A program made the translations under genes and the position numbers. A stretch of DNA of 64,000 nucleotides from Halostella limicola (lineage in GTDB: Archaea > Halobacteriota > Halobacteria > Halobacteriales > Natronoarchaeaceae). Positions 34,535 through 42,889 of this stretch are shown here, piece by piece. The stretch spans positions 62,001 to 126,000 of the forward strand of contig NZ_ML014752.1 in NCBI RefSeq assembly GCF_003675875.1, read 5' to 3'. Every line of letters starts with the position of its first letter. Position 1 is the first letter of the stretch. The notes under the pieces were generated by a model, which was not told where the DNA came from, did not search any database, and saw only the letters and a program-made list of their open reading frames with translations.

Positions 34535-34631
34535 TGGAAGGGGCGGGATTTGAACCACGCGAAGCCTTGGAAGCCGCGCCGACGGGCAGGATCCGTCCGC
34601 GCGGGGCGCTCTACCACTGAGCCACCCTTCC
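34535..34631 (-). tRNA. tRNA-like element with extra helix (intron-containing or degenerate tRNA)
   Basis: On the minus strand the ends fold as a tRNA: acceptor GGAAGGG/CCCTTCC (7 bp, perfect), D-arm GCTC-AGTGGTA-GAGC, T-loop TTCAAAT and A73. The T-stem needs a bulged T (GCGTGG against CCCGC). The middle is unusual: CCGCGC and GCGCGG pair around a second stem GACGG/CCGTC with a seven-base loop ATCCTGC, and GCTTCCAAGGCTT follows before the T-arm. Total length is 97 nt. The middle could hold an intron with bulge-helix-bulge ends, or the gene could be a pseudo-tRNA. The anticodon is not resolved (CCT or TCC are candidates). Confidence 0.5.
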
Positions 34632-34763
34632 TCGAGCGGAGCTACGATACCGAGCGACTAAGAAATGTCGCCCGAGCCGTCATACGGTCTGCCGGAACGA
34701 TCTCCCGGAAGCAACCGCAGGACGAGTCGCGGTTGCGCCGGAAAGAGCTTGCAGCAGTCCGTC

Positions 34764-36596
34764 TCAGTAACTGCGGACCTTCGGCTCGTAGGTCTTGTTT
34801 TCGCCTTCGAGGATGACGGGCTTGTAGAACAGCTCGGGGTCCCCGTCGTTCCAGCGCAGCAGCGTGTGCTTCAGCCACTCGTCGTCGCGGCGCTCCTGGA
34901 ACTCCTGTCGCCAGTGCGCGCCGCGGAACTCCTCGCGGGCGAGCGCGCCGAGGGTGATGGCCTCGGCGAGGTCGATGAGGTTCCGCGTCTCGATGGTGTG
35001 CAGGAGGTCGGTGTTGAACGTCCGGGACGGGTCGTCGACGTACACGTCCTGGTAGCGCTCGCGCGCCTCGCGGATGTCCTCCAGCGCGGTCTTCAGGCCG
35101 TCCTCGTTGCGGAAGACGTTGACGTTCTCCGTCATCGACGCCTGCAGGTCCTCGCGGATCGCCGCGTGCTGGAGCCCTTCGTCCTTCTCGAGGAACGACT
35201 GCACGCGCTCGCGCTCGTGCTCGACGGTCTGCTCGACGACCGCCGTGGGGTCGGCCAGCGCACCGCCGTCGGCCGCGACGTCGTCGCTCGTCTGCCGAAT
35301 TGAGCCGGGCGCGACGGGCGTGTCGACCTCGCCGGGCTCGCACTCGTCGGTGTAGCCCGTCGTGATCTCGGCCTCCTTCATGTCCTTGCCGGCGGCGTGC
35401 TGCCCGGCGCGCTTGCCGAACACGATGAGTTCGGGCAGGGCGTTGCCGCCCAGGCGGTTCGACCCGTGGACCGAGACGCAGGCGCACTCGCCGGCCGCGT
35501 ACAGGCCCTCGATACAGGTCTCGCCGTTCTCGTCGGTCTCGATGCCGCCCATCTCGTAGTGCTGGCCGGGCTTGACCGGCATCGGCTCCACGAGACCGTC
35601 GACGCCCTCGAAGTCCTCCGCGAGGTGGAGGATGTTCTCCAGGCGGTCGAGGATGCGCTCCTCGCCGAGGTGGCGCATGTCGAGGTAGACGTACTCGTCG
35701 TTGACGCCCCGTCCCTCGTTGACCTCGGTCAGCTCGGCGCGGGAGACGACGTCGCGGGAGGCGAGTTCGCCCTCGTTGTTCGCGTAGCCGTGTTCGAACA
35801 TGAACCGCTCGCCGTCGGCGTTGTAGAGGACGCCGCCCTCGCCGCGGACGCCCTCGCTGATGAGGACGCCGGTCGAGGGGAGCGTCGTCGGGTGGAACTG
35901 GACGAACTCCATGTCCTCGAGCGGGACGCCGGCGCGGTAGGCCATCGCGTAGCCGTCGCCGGTGTTCGAGACGGCGTTGGTGGTGTGGTCGTACACCTGG
36001 CCGGGACCGCCGGTCGCGAGGATGACCCCGCGGTTGGCCTTGAAGCCCTCGATGTTGCCGGTCTTGACGTCGTACGCGACGACGCCGTGGCACTTGCGGT
36101 CCTCGGGGTCCTCGTGGTCGGTGACGGCGAGTTCGGTCACCTGCCACTCGTCGTACACCTGGATGCCGTGTTTGACCGCCTGCTCGTACATCGTGTGCAG
36201 CAGGTGGTGGCCCGTCTCGGCCCCGGCGTACGTCGTCCGGGGGAACGAGAGGCCGCCGAACGGGCGCTGGGAGACGCGGCCGTCGTCCTCGCGGGAGAAC
36301 GGCATGCCCCAGTGTTCGAGGTTGATGACCTCCTCGGGCGCGTCCTGCGCCAGTGTCTCGATGGCCGGCGCGTCGCCGAGGTAGTCCGACCCCTTCATCG
36401 TGTCGTAGGCGTGGTCCTCCCAGGAGTCGCCCTCTCGCAGAGCGGCGTTGATGCCGCCCTCCGCGGCGCCCGTGTGACTGCGCACCGGGTGCAGTTTCGA
36501 GACGATCGCCGTGTCCGCTCCTTCCTCGCTCGCTGCGATCGCGGCTCGGAGGCCCGCACCGCCGCCGCCGACCACGATCACGTCGTGTTCGTGCAT
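34764..36596 (-). CDS. sdhA: Succinate dehydrogenase / fumarate reductase flavoprotein subunit
   Basis: The 610-residue protein has the FAD Rossmann motif DVIVVGGGGAGLRAA, His41 in SHTGAAEGG for covalent FAD attachment, the substrate-site region (HPTTLPSTG, GVRGEGGVL), HGSNRLGGNALPE near 390 and the C-terminal helical domain ending in EPKVRSY. It oxidises succinate to fumarate on the cytoplasmic side. It is the last gene of sdhCDBA, 37 bases after sdhB. Confidence 0.97.
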   Translation of the reverse strand: MHEHDVIVVGGGGAGLRAAIAASEEGADTAIVSKLHPVRSHTGAAEGGINAALREGDSWEDHAYDTMKGSDYLGDAPAIETLAQDAPEEVINLEHWGMPFSREDDGRVSQRPFGGLSFPRTTYAGAETGHHLLHTMYEQAVKHGIQVYDEWQVTELAVTDHEDPEDRKCHGVVAYDVKTGNIEGFKANRGVILATGGPGQVYDHTTNAVSNTGDGYAMAYRAGVPLEDMEFVQFHPTTLPSTGVLISEGVRGEGGVLYNADGERFMFEHGYANNEGELASRDVVSRAELTEVNEGRGVNDEYVYLDMRHLGEERILDRLENILHLAEDFEGVDGLVEPMPVKPGQHYEMGGIETDENGETCIEGLYAAGECACVSVHGSNRLGGNALPELIVFGKRAGQHAAGKDMKEAEITTGYTDECEPGEVDTPVAPGSIRQTSDDVAADGGALADPTAVVEQTVEHERERVQSFLEKDEGLQHAAIREDLQASMTENVNVFRNEDGLKTALEDIREARERYQDVYVDDPSRTFNTDLLHTIETRNLIDLAEAITLGALAREEFRGAHWRQEFQERRDDEWLKHTLLRWNDGDPELFYKPVILEGENKTYEPKVRSY

Positions 36597-36633
36597 AGTT
36601 TGGTGGTAGTGTCGGTGGTTGGTTTCGCGTCGG

Positions 36634-37509
36634 TCACCAGAACTTCAGGTTGCTCTTGACAGCCTCGCGCTTGAGCTCCTGAATGTGTTCGGTCAGGGGG
36701 ATGTCCTTCGGGCACACCTCGGTACAGGAGAACTGGGTCTGGCAGCGCCAGACGCCGTGTTCCTGTTCGAGGACGCGCATCCGGTGTTCCTGCAGGTCCT
36801 CGCCCTCGCGCTCGTCCATGTAGAAGCGGTAGGCCTTGTTGATCGCCGCGGGGCCGAGGTACTCGTTGTCCCCGGCGGCGATGTTGCAGGAGGACATGCA
36901 CGCGCCGCACCAGATGCAGCGCGTCGACATCTTGATCTTCTCGCGGTTCTCGCGGGACTGGCGCTGCTCCTCCAGTTCGCCGTCCGGCGTCTCGTTGGTC
37001 TGGAAGTACGGCTCGACGGCCTCCATCTGGTCGTAGAAGTGCTGCATGTCGACGACCAGGTCCTTTACGACCTCCTGATGGGGGAGCGGCTCGACGCGGA
37101 CGGGGGTCTCCAGCTCGCCCAGCTGCGTCTTGCAGCAGAGCCGCTGGGAGCCGTTGACGAACATCGCGTCGCTCCCGCAGATGGCCTGCCGGCAGGAGTG
37201 CCGGAAGGTGAGCGAGGAGTCGTAGTGGTCGCGCGCGTACATCAGCGCGTCGAGCACCGTCATCCCCTTCTCGTAGGGGACGTGGAAGTCGTCGAACCGC
37301 GGCTCCTGCTTGCCCTCGACTTCGGGGTCGTAGCGGAACACCTTCAGGTGGACCGTCTCGTCGGCGGCCTCCAGTTCCTCGCGCGCGAGGCGCTCGCGGT
37401 CGGCGGCCTCGCGGCGCTCGGCCTTCTCGGCCATCCGGCGCTCCTGATGCGGTTTGCTCTCCGTCTCGGCTTCGGTCTCCGTCTCGGTCTCCGGAACTTG
37501 CGTGCTCAT
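36634..37509 (-). CDS. sdhB: Succinate dehydrogenase iron-sulfur subunit
   Basis: The 291-residue protein starts with a low-complexity Glu/Thr extension and a charged helix (residues 1-50), then a ferredoxin-like domain with Cys106, Cys111, Asp114 and Cys125 or 126 for [2Fe-2S]. The [4Fe-4S] set is Cys198-X2-Cys201-X2-Cys204-X3-Cys208, and Cys256, Cys262 and Cys266 contribute to the [3Fe-4S] centre and the remaining [4Fe-4S] ligand. Asp in the third [2Fe-2S] position also occurs in bacterial SdhB. It passes electrons from SdhA to quinone. Confidence 0.97.
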   Translation of the reverse strand: MSTQVPETETETEAETESKPHQERRMAEKAERREAADRERLAREELEAADETVHLKVFRYDPEVEGKQEPRFDDFHVPYEKGMTVLDALMYARDHYDSSLTFRHSCRQAICGSDAMFVNGSQRLCCKTQLGELETPVRVEPLPHQEVVKDLVVDMQHFYDQMEAVEPYFQTNETPDGELEEQRQSRENREKIKMSTRCIWCGACMSSCNIAAGDNEYLGPAAINKAYRFYMDEREGEDLQEHRMRVLEQEHGVWRCQTQFSCTEVCPKDIPLTEHIQELKREAVKSNLKFW

Positions 37510-37510
37510 G

Positions 37511-37873
37511 TTAGAATCCCGCCATTGCGATGGCGACTCTGACGCCCTGTGCGATCAGTCCGAGGCTGGCGACGACCAGCACCCACTTGACGACCTGCTT
37601 CTGCGTGCCTTCGAGGCCCTGATTGATCAGGGCGTTGTACACGCCGTTGACGCCGTGGAACGTGCCCGTCACGAGGAAGGCGATCATCGTCGCGAAGTAG
37701 CCGATGTTCTGCATCCGGGCCTGCGTGCCGGCGAACTCGATCTCGTAGGCGTGGTGCACGAAGTGCAGGAGGAAGAAGTGGAACGCGAGCACCACGACGA
37801 GAAACGCCGCAGTCACGCGCTGGAGGACCCATCGCGTGCTGGCGGGCTCGAACGAGGAATACCGTTCCGCCAT
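37511..37873 (-). CDS. sdhD: Succinate dehydrogenase membrane anchor subunit
   Basis: The 120-residue protein has three membrane helices (about 20-40, 54-76 and 95-117) and several His in the first (FHFFLLHFVHHAYEI), suitable for haem or quinone binding. Its ATG overlaps the sdhC stop (TGATG) and its stop lies one base before the sdhB start, which fixes the frame. Confidence 0.92.
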   Translation of the reverse strand: MAERYSSFEPASTRWVLQRVTAAFLVVVLAFHFFLLHFVHHAYEIEFAGTQARMQNIGYFATMIAFLVTGTFHGVNGVYNALINQGLEGTQKQVVKWVLVVASLGLIAQGVRVAIAMAGF

Positions 37874-38268
37874 CAGACGCCCACCTCCGAGAGGAAGGTC
37901 GGGACGCTCGCGACGACGATGAGGCCGGTCAGCACCATCGACGCGTAGAAGCTCTTGTCCTGCGCTTCGAGGCCGACGCCGAGGTCGACCATCAGCAGGC
38001 GGATCCCGTTGAGGATGTGGAACACGGCGACCGCCAACAGCCCGATCTCCATGATGCGGACGATGAACAGGCTCTCGAGGCCCTGCAGCGTCGTGTTGTA
38101 CACTTCGGCGCTCTGGGTCGCGCTGCTCAGCACGGCGATGTGCGTGAACAGGTAGCCGATGAGCACCCAGCCGGTGAACTTGTGGAAGACCCAGGCCCAC
38201 ATGCCGGCCGAGAACTCCCGCCACCGACCGAAGTCCTCGACGCGACCTCGATTGTAAGACTGACTCAT
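37873..38268 (-). CDS. sdhC: Succinate dehydrogenase cytochrome b subunit
   Basis: The 131-residue protein has three membrane helices; His29 and His43 in [21 protein letters not shown] and His near residue 83 ([11 protein letters not shown]) fit the SdhC haem b pattern. As first gene of sdhCDBA it sits about 45-50 bases after a CTATACC promoter element. It anchors the complex and reduces the quinone, menaquinone in haloarchaea. Confidence 0.93.
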   Translation of the reverse strand: MSQSYNRGRVEDFGRWREFSAGMWAWVFHKFTGWVLIGYLFTHIAVLSSATQSAEVYNTTLQGLESLFIVRIMEIGLLAVAVFHILNGIRLLMVDLGVGLEAQDKSFYASMVLTGLIVVASVPTFLSEVGV

Positions 38269-38372
38269 GCTCTACTCTGAGGCTTGGACCCCGGCGGTAT
38301 AGAAGTTACTACCTTTCGCCGTCGGCGCCGGGGTTCGTCGGGGTCTCGGGGCGAACGCGTTCGCCCGACCGG

Positions 38373-39392
38373 TCAGACGGTCCCCCCGCGCTCCCGCTCC
38401 AGGGCGCTTCTGGTCGCCGGGTCGAGTTCAACGAGGTGGCAGATCGGGTTCCCCGGATACACGAGCGGGTTCTGGAGGATGCCCACGAGCAGGCCCGTGA
38501 AGGGGGCCGTCACATCGTTGGTCTCGGTCTCGAAGGGGTTGGTGATCGTGCATATCGTCTCGCCCTTCCGGACGAGCGACCCCCGCGAGAAGTGCATCTC
38601 GACCATCCCGCCGGTGTCGGCGCGGAGCCACGTCTTCTCGGCGGACCCGTCGACGACGGTGCGCCAGCCCGGCCACCTGACGGCGTTGGTGGGGTGCAGC
38701 CCGAACTCGGCGAAGACGCTCGCGACGCCCTCCAGCGCGCGGTCGATGAAGTGGCGCTGGAACTCGTGGGCCTTCCCCATCTCGATGGTGATCGTCGGGA
38801 CCCCGTGCTCGGTCGCCTCCCGCCGGAGGGTGCCGCTCGGCCCGTCGCTGGAGATGATGACGTTCGACCCGAACGCGTTGGCCAGCCGGCGCACCTCCTC
38901 GTTCTCCGTGTCCCCCCGGACGTGGAGCATGTTCGTTCGGCCGCGCGTCGAGGTGTGGAAGTCGAGGCCGATGTCGCAGGGGGCGATGAAGTTGTCGAAG
39001 ATACGGGAGGCGATCCGCTTCGAACTCGTGCTGTTTTCCGACCCGGGGAACGAGCGGTTGAGGTCGCGGTCGTAGATGGGGAGGTAGCGCTGCTGGGCGA
39101 GGAACCCGGGGACGTTGACGACGGGCATGCAGACGACCGTGCCGCACAGCCCCGAGTGGTCCCACTCGTTCGCCACCTCGCGGACGACCTCGATGCCGTT
39201 GAGCTCGTCGCCGTGGACCGCCGCGCTGAGAAACGCCGTCGGGCCGGGACGCTCCCCGTTGACGATCGTCACGGGGATCCGGACGGGGTCGCCGAGGTAC
39301 GTCTCGCTGACGCTGTACCGGATGTTGGCCGACTCACCCGGCGCGACGCTCCCGCCGTTGTAGGTGAACGTCTCGGCCTCCGTGTCGCTCAT
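38373..39392 (-). CDS. AstE/aspartoacylase-family (M14-like) zinc deacylase
   Basis: The 339-residue protein has the zinc site His60-Gly-Asp-Glu63 (SAAVHGDELNG), His146 in DIGLDFHTSTRG, and the catalytic Glu204 in ITIEMGKAHE. A C-terminal beta domain (residues about 240-339) resembles a biotinyl/lipoyl-like barrel (MVEMHFSRGSLVRKGETICTI), common in this branch. Family members release acyl groups from amino acids or cut amide bonds. It diverges from the RimK-retropepsin gene, with two promoters back to back, which implies a shared pathway. Confidence 0.9.
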   Translation of the reverse strand: MSDTEAETFTYNGGSVAPGESANIRYSVSETYLGDPVRIPVTIVNGERPGPTAFLSAAVHGDELNGIEVVREVANEWDHSGLCGTVVCMPVVNVPGFLAQQRYLPIYDRDLNRSFPGSENSTSSKRIASRIFDNFIAPCDIGLDFHTSTRGRTNMLHVRGDTENEEVRRLANAFGSNVIISSDGPSGTLRREATEHGVPTITIEMGKAHEFQRHFIDRALEGVASVFAEFGLHPTNAVRWPGWRTVVDGSAEKTWLRADTGGMVEMHFSRGSLVRKGETICTITNPFETETNDVTAPFTGLLVGILQNPLVYPGNPICHLVELDPATRSALERERGGTV

Positions 39393-39414
39393 ATACGTGG
39401 TTCCGCGTCGGCCA

Positions 39415-39423
39415 CGTAAAAGT
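39415..39423 (-). promoter_or_regulatory. TATA box for the deacylase gene
   Basis: Read on the minus strand, ACTTTTACG lies 23-31 bases before the ATG at 39392, consistent with a leaderless transcript. Confidence 0.55.
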
Positions 39424-39531
39424 CTGCCACGTCACGGTTTCGATGGGATCGAGTCCGACACCGAGCGGACGCGCCCGCACAGGCGGCAACTGACTGACCA
39501 CGCTGTCTGTGGACCCGGAACACAGCTAACA

Positions 39532-39540
39532 GTTTTTGTT
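39532..39540 (+). promoter_or_regulatory. TATA box for the RimK-retropepsin gene
   Basis: GTTTTTGTT lies 21-29 bases before the ATG at 39561, consistent with a leaderless transcript. Confidence 0.55.
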
Positions 39541-39560
39541 ATGGCTATCGAACAGTACCT

Positions 39561-40892
39561 ATGTCCAATACCGGGGAGACGGTTTCGGTCGGCGTTCTCA
39601 GTCTACACAACAGCAAGGAGACGAAGGCGATACTCAACGCGGTCGAGGAACTGGGACACGATCCGGAGTGGCTCCGCGAGGAGAACACGGCCGTCGAGAT
39701 CGAGGACGGCGAGGTGCACATCGAGCCCGACGTCGACCTCGTGGCGAACCGACTGCTGCTGTCGAACACCGAGCAGCCGTCGGAGGAACTCGGGCTCGCG
39801 ACCACGTTCGAACACCTGCGGCCGATGCTAAACAAGCCCCAGGCCGTGCTGACGGCGATGCACAAGTTCGCCGCGGCGACGGCGCTCTCGAACGCCGGCA
39901 TCCAGGTCCCAGACGCCTTGCTGGCGCTCAGCAACGACCGTCTCAACCGCGACCGGTTCAAGTTCGGCGACGAGGCGGTGTACAAGACCGCCATCGGCAC
40001 GCACGGCGGCGGCACGTGGAAGATCGGCCCCGAGGAGGAGGTCAACCCCCGCGTCGGCAACCGCCAGGCGTTCCTCCAGAGCCTCATCGAGCGCAGCGGC
40101 GAGCGCCACCGCGACCTCCGCGTCTACGTCGTCGGCGACGAGGTCATCGGGGCGATGAACCGCTACGCCCCCGAGAACGACTGGCGGACCAACGTGGCGC
40201 TCGGCGGCGACGTGGAGAACGCGAGCGAGGATCTCCCGTCGGAGGTCGTCGACATCGCCTTGCAGAGCACGGACGTCATCGGCCTCGACTACGCCGGCGT
40301 CGACCTCGTCGAGGGCGAGGGCGGGTGGTACGTCCTCGAAGTCAACCCGACCGCGGGGTTCAAGGGGATGTTCGAGGCGACCGGGCGGAGCCCCGCGCCG
40401 TACATCGCGAAGCTCGCCGTCGAGAGGGCCGGCGGCACCGTCGACGACTCGACCGTCGAGGATCTCTCCCGGGTCCTCGACGACTCCGTCCCGACGTGCA
40501 AGCCGGAACCGCTCCGCGCGCCCTCCGGCGAGTCCCTCGTCATCGGCTACACCGAGGAGGTCGTGGTCAGCGGCACCAGCGGGTCGGCGAACGTCGTCGC
40601 GAAGTCCGACACCGGTGCGACGCGGACGAGCATCGACACGCGCCTCGCCGCCGAGATCGGCGCGGGGCCGATCAAGAGCCTCACCAAGGTCCGCTCCGGC
40701 AGTTCGAAGACGGGACGCACCCGCCCGGTCGTCGACATCGTGGTCGGCATCGGCGGGCAGCGCCACACCGTCACAGCGAGCATCGAGGACCGCAGCCACA
40801 TGTCCTACGAGATGATCCTCGGCCGGGACATCCTCGGGGACTATCAGGTCGACGTCAGCCGGCGCATCGACGCCGAGGAAGAAGAGGAGTAG
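39561..40892 (+). CDS. RimK-type ATP-grasp amino-acid ligase fused to a retropepsin-like aspartyl protease domain
   Basis: The 443-residue protein has a RimK pre-ATP-grasp and ATP-grasp region (about 1-295) with the Lys142-Thr-Ala-Ile-Gly-Thr-His-Gly-Gly-Gly loop, RVYVVGDEVIGAMNR and the metal/ATP site VDLVEGEGGWYVLEVNPTAGF. A second domain (about 325-435) carries AKSDTGATRTSID with Asp350-Thr-Gly-Ala, the hallmark of retroviral-type aspartyl proteases, and later MILGRDILGDYQV. RimK-like enzymes attach amino acids, often glutamate, to protein or cofactor tails; the protease domain could trim them. The partner gene upstream encodes an AstE-like deacylase. Confidence 0.9.
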   Translation: MSNTGETVSVGVLSLHNSKETKAILNAVEELGHDPEWLREENTAVEIEDGEVHIEPDVDLVANRLLLSNTEQPSEELGLATTFEHLRPMLNKPQAVLTAMHKFAAATALSNAGIQVPDALLALSNDRLNRDRFKFGDEAVYKTAIGTHGGGTWKIGPEEEVNPRVGNRQAFLQSLIERSGERHRDLRVYVVGDEVIGAMNRYAPENDWRTNVALGGDVENASEDLPSEVVDIALQSTDVIGLDYAGVDLVEGEGGWYVLEVNPTAGFKGMFEATGRSPAPYIAKLAVERAGGTVDDSTVEDLSRVLDDSVPTCKPEPLRAPSGESLVIGYTEEVVVSGTSGSANVVAKSDTGATRTSIDTRLAAEIGAGPIKSLTKVRSGSSKTGRTRPVVDIVVGIGGQRHTVTASIEDRSHMSYEMILGRDILGDYQVDVSRRIDAEEEEE

Positions 40893-40898
40893 CCGGCG

Positions 40899-41954
40899 TC
40901 ACGGCTTCTTGATCGCCTGGAGCAGCGTGTTGCCCGGGCCGGCGCCCCGTATCGCGGTGCGCTCGATCCCCTCGAACCCGGCGTCGCCGAGCCACGCGGC
41001 CACCTCGTCGAACGCGGGAAGCGACGCGCCGAGGGTGACGAGGTAGGTCAGCGCGACGAAGCCGAGGCCGGCCCGGCCGACGGGCGTCCGCGCCGATCCG
41101 ACGAACTGGTCGAGCACCGCGATCCGACCGCCGGGGTCGAGCGCGTCGTGCGCGCGCTCGAACAACCGGACGGTCTCGTCGCGGTCGTGAGCGTGGACGA
41201 CGTTGAACGCCAGCGCGAGGTCGTAGCCGTCGCCGAGATCCTCCCGGAGGTAGTCCGCGCCCCGCGTCGTCACACGGTCGTCCAGCCCCGCATCGGCGGC
41301 GGTTTCGCGCGCGAGGCCGAGCGCGGCGGGGCGGTCGACGACCGTCGCCGAGAGCCCCGGCCGCGAGCGGCAGAGTTCGACGGCGAACAGGCCGTGCCCC
41401 CCGCCGACGTCGAGGACCGCGGACGCGCCCTCGGGAATGTCGACGGCGTCGACCACCTCGTCGACGACGACGCTCGCGGCCGCGCGGAAGCCGCGTTGAG
41501 TCGTCTCCCAGCGCTTTTCGTCGTCACCCAGCCACTCGTACAGCGTCTCGGGCGGCTCGCCCGTTCGGACCGCCGCTTCGAGGTTCTCCTCCCAGAACGG
41601 GAAGACGAGGTCGTCCCAGAACGTCAGCCACGAGGCCACGCTCGTGGACGACCCCGACGTCACCCACTTCGTCGTCATCCGCGTGTTCCGGTATCGGCCG
41701 TCTCGCTCCCTGACGTACCCCTGCGCGTCGAGAAACCCGAGGAGCGCCCGGACGCCGTCCTCGTGGGCGTCGATCCGGTCGGCCAGTTCGGCGGCGGTCT
41801 GTGGGTCGTCCGACAGCGCCTCGAACAGTCCCACGTCGACGGCGAGCGCCACGGCCTCGAACCCGGCGGCGCCGAAGAGGTCGAGCATCGGCGCCGGCGC
41901 CCTGTTCAAACGAAACAGGACGAGGCGTTCGAGGAGATTTGGAGCGACCGGCAT
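40899..41954 (-). CDS. Class I SAM-dependent O-methyltransferase with dimerisation domain
   Basis: The 351-residue protein has an N-terminal winged-helix dimerisation region (DVGLFEALSDDPQTAAELADRI) and a methyltransferase domain with VLDVGGGHGLFAVELC (about 191-206), a VVDRPAAL acidic strand end, and FNVVHAHDRD. This is the plan of small-molecule O-methyltransferases (methyltransf_2 type). It converges with the RimK gene only six bases apart. The substrate is unknown. Confidence 0.88.
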   Translation of the reverse strand: MPVAPNLLERLVLFRLNRAPAPMLDLFGAAGFEAVALAVDVGLFEALSDDPQTAAELADRIDAHEDGVRALLGFLDAQGYVRERDGRYRNTRMTTKWVTSGSSTSVASWLTFWDDLVFPFWEENLEAAVRTGEPPETLYEWLGDDEKRWETTQRGFRAAASVVVDEVVDAVDIPEGASAVLDVGGGHGLFAVELCRSRPGLSATVVDRPAALGLARETAADAGLDDRVTTRGADYLREDLGDGYDLALAFNVVHAHDRDETVRLFERAHDALDPGGRIAVLDQFVGSARTPVGRAGLGFVALTYLVTLGASLPAFDEVAAWLGDAGFEGIERTAIRGAGPGNTLLQAIKKP

Positions 41955-42009
41955 ACGCTGACTACGACCCGGACCTACTTCGTTCCGGTCGTCGCGCCGG
42001 CTCCGGCCC

Positions 42010-42603
42010 TCAGTTCGTCCCCACCGTCGCGTCGCCGCCTTCGTACTCGTGCCAGAGGTACAGCGACGCGACGGAGCGGTACGGCCGCCACGTCTCCGCG
42101 TACTCGACCATCTCGGCGCGCGTCAGCTCGCCGAACAGCAGCTCCATCCCGCCGCGGATCCCCAGATCCTCGACGGGGAACACGTCCTCCCGCCCGAGGA
42201 CGAACATCGCGAACATCTTCGCCGTCCAGAGCCCGATGCCGTGAATGCCGGTCATGACGTCGTACACCTCCTCGTCGGTCATCCCCTCGAAGCGCTCGAC
42301 GACGCGACCGTCCTCGAACTCCCGCGCGACGTTGCGGACGTACTCGATCTTCTGGCCCGAGAGGCCGATGTCGCGCAGCATCGCCTCGTCGGCCGCGAGC
42401 ATCGCCTCCGGTGTCACGGCGTACTCCGCGAACAGGCGCTCGCGGATGGCCTCGGCGGAGGCCACCGACAGCTGCTGGTTGACGATCGAGACGACCAGTC
42501 GCTCGAAGGGGGAGTAGTCGTGGGTCAGCGTGAGTTCCCCGTACTCCTCGACCAGCGGGCCGATGTCGGGGTCCTCGCGGAGGAACTCGTGTGCGTCGGT
42601 CAC
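42010..42603 (-). CDS. DNA-3-methyladenine glycosylase (HhH-GPD, AlkA-like)
   Basis: The 197-residue protein has the HhH-GPD core: IVNQQLSVASAEAIRERLF, the helix-hairpin-helix TGIHGIGLWTAKMF, then the Gly/Pro-Asp loop with catalytic Asp in EDVFPVEDLGIRGG. It removes alkylated bases in base-excision repair. No Fe-S cluster Cys are present, which separates it from EndoIII/MutY. The downstream gene is the O-methyltransferase on the same strand, 55 bases away. Confidence 0.92.
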   Translation of the reverse strand: MTDAHEFLREDPDIGPLVEEYGELTLTHDYSPFERLVVSIVNQQLSVASAEAIRERLFAEYAVTPEAMLAADEAMLRDIGLSGQKIEYVRNVAREFEDGRVVERFEGMTDEEVYDVMTGIHGIGLWTAKMFAMFVLGREDVFPVEDLGIRGGMELLFGELTRAEMVEYAETWRPYRSVASLYLWHEYEGGDATVGTN

Positions 42604-42831
42604 GGCGTCCCGTAGCTATCCCACGGAAATATGCGTTCCGGGCCGGAAGCCCGGCGCGAGGCCGTGCGTCGAGCGTCGCGTGACCCACCGGGAGACGCTT
42701 CGCGTCTTCCGAGCCCCGCTCGCTCCGCTCGCGAGGACGGGAAAGGTCGTCGGCAGAAGAGAGTGATGGGGGTCGTGCATAAGCGTCCGCGAGCGAAGCG
42801 AGCGGAGCGAGGTCGCGGCCTTTTGGCCGAG

Positions 42832-42884
42832 CTTTTTCGCGGGAGAGGTTCGCTCGAAGAGCGAGCGAACCGACCGCGAAAAAG
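42832..42884 (-). terminator. Nested palindrome after the acyl-CoA dehydrogenase gene
   Basis: An outer 11-bp perfect inverted repeat (42832-42842 with 42874-42884, including five T or five A) encloses an inner 10-bp perfect stem (GGTTCGCTCG/CGAGCGAACC, 42847-42856 with 42862-42871). It lies just past the stop of the minus-strand gene, and the outer arm supplies a T5 run on either strand, so it can act as a two-way terminator. The region 42604-42831 upstream holds only low-complexity GCGAGCGAAGCGAGCGGAGC-type sequence. Confidence 0.6.
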
Positions 42885-42889
42885 GTCGT

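Noticed and set aside
42604-42831. Possible CRISPR-like or tandem repeat
   Set aside because: The GCGAGCGAAGCGAGC text is low-complexity without regular repeats and spacers.
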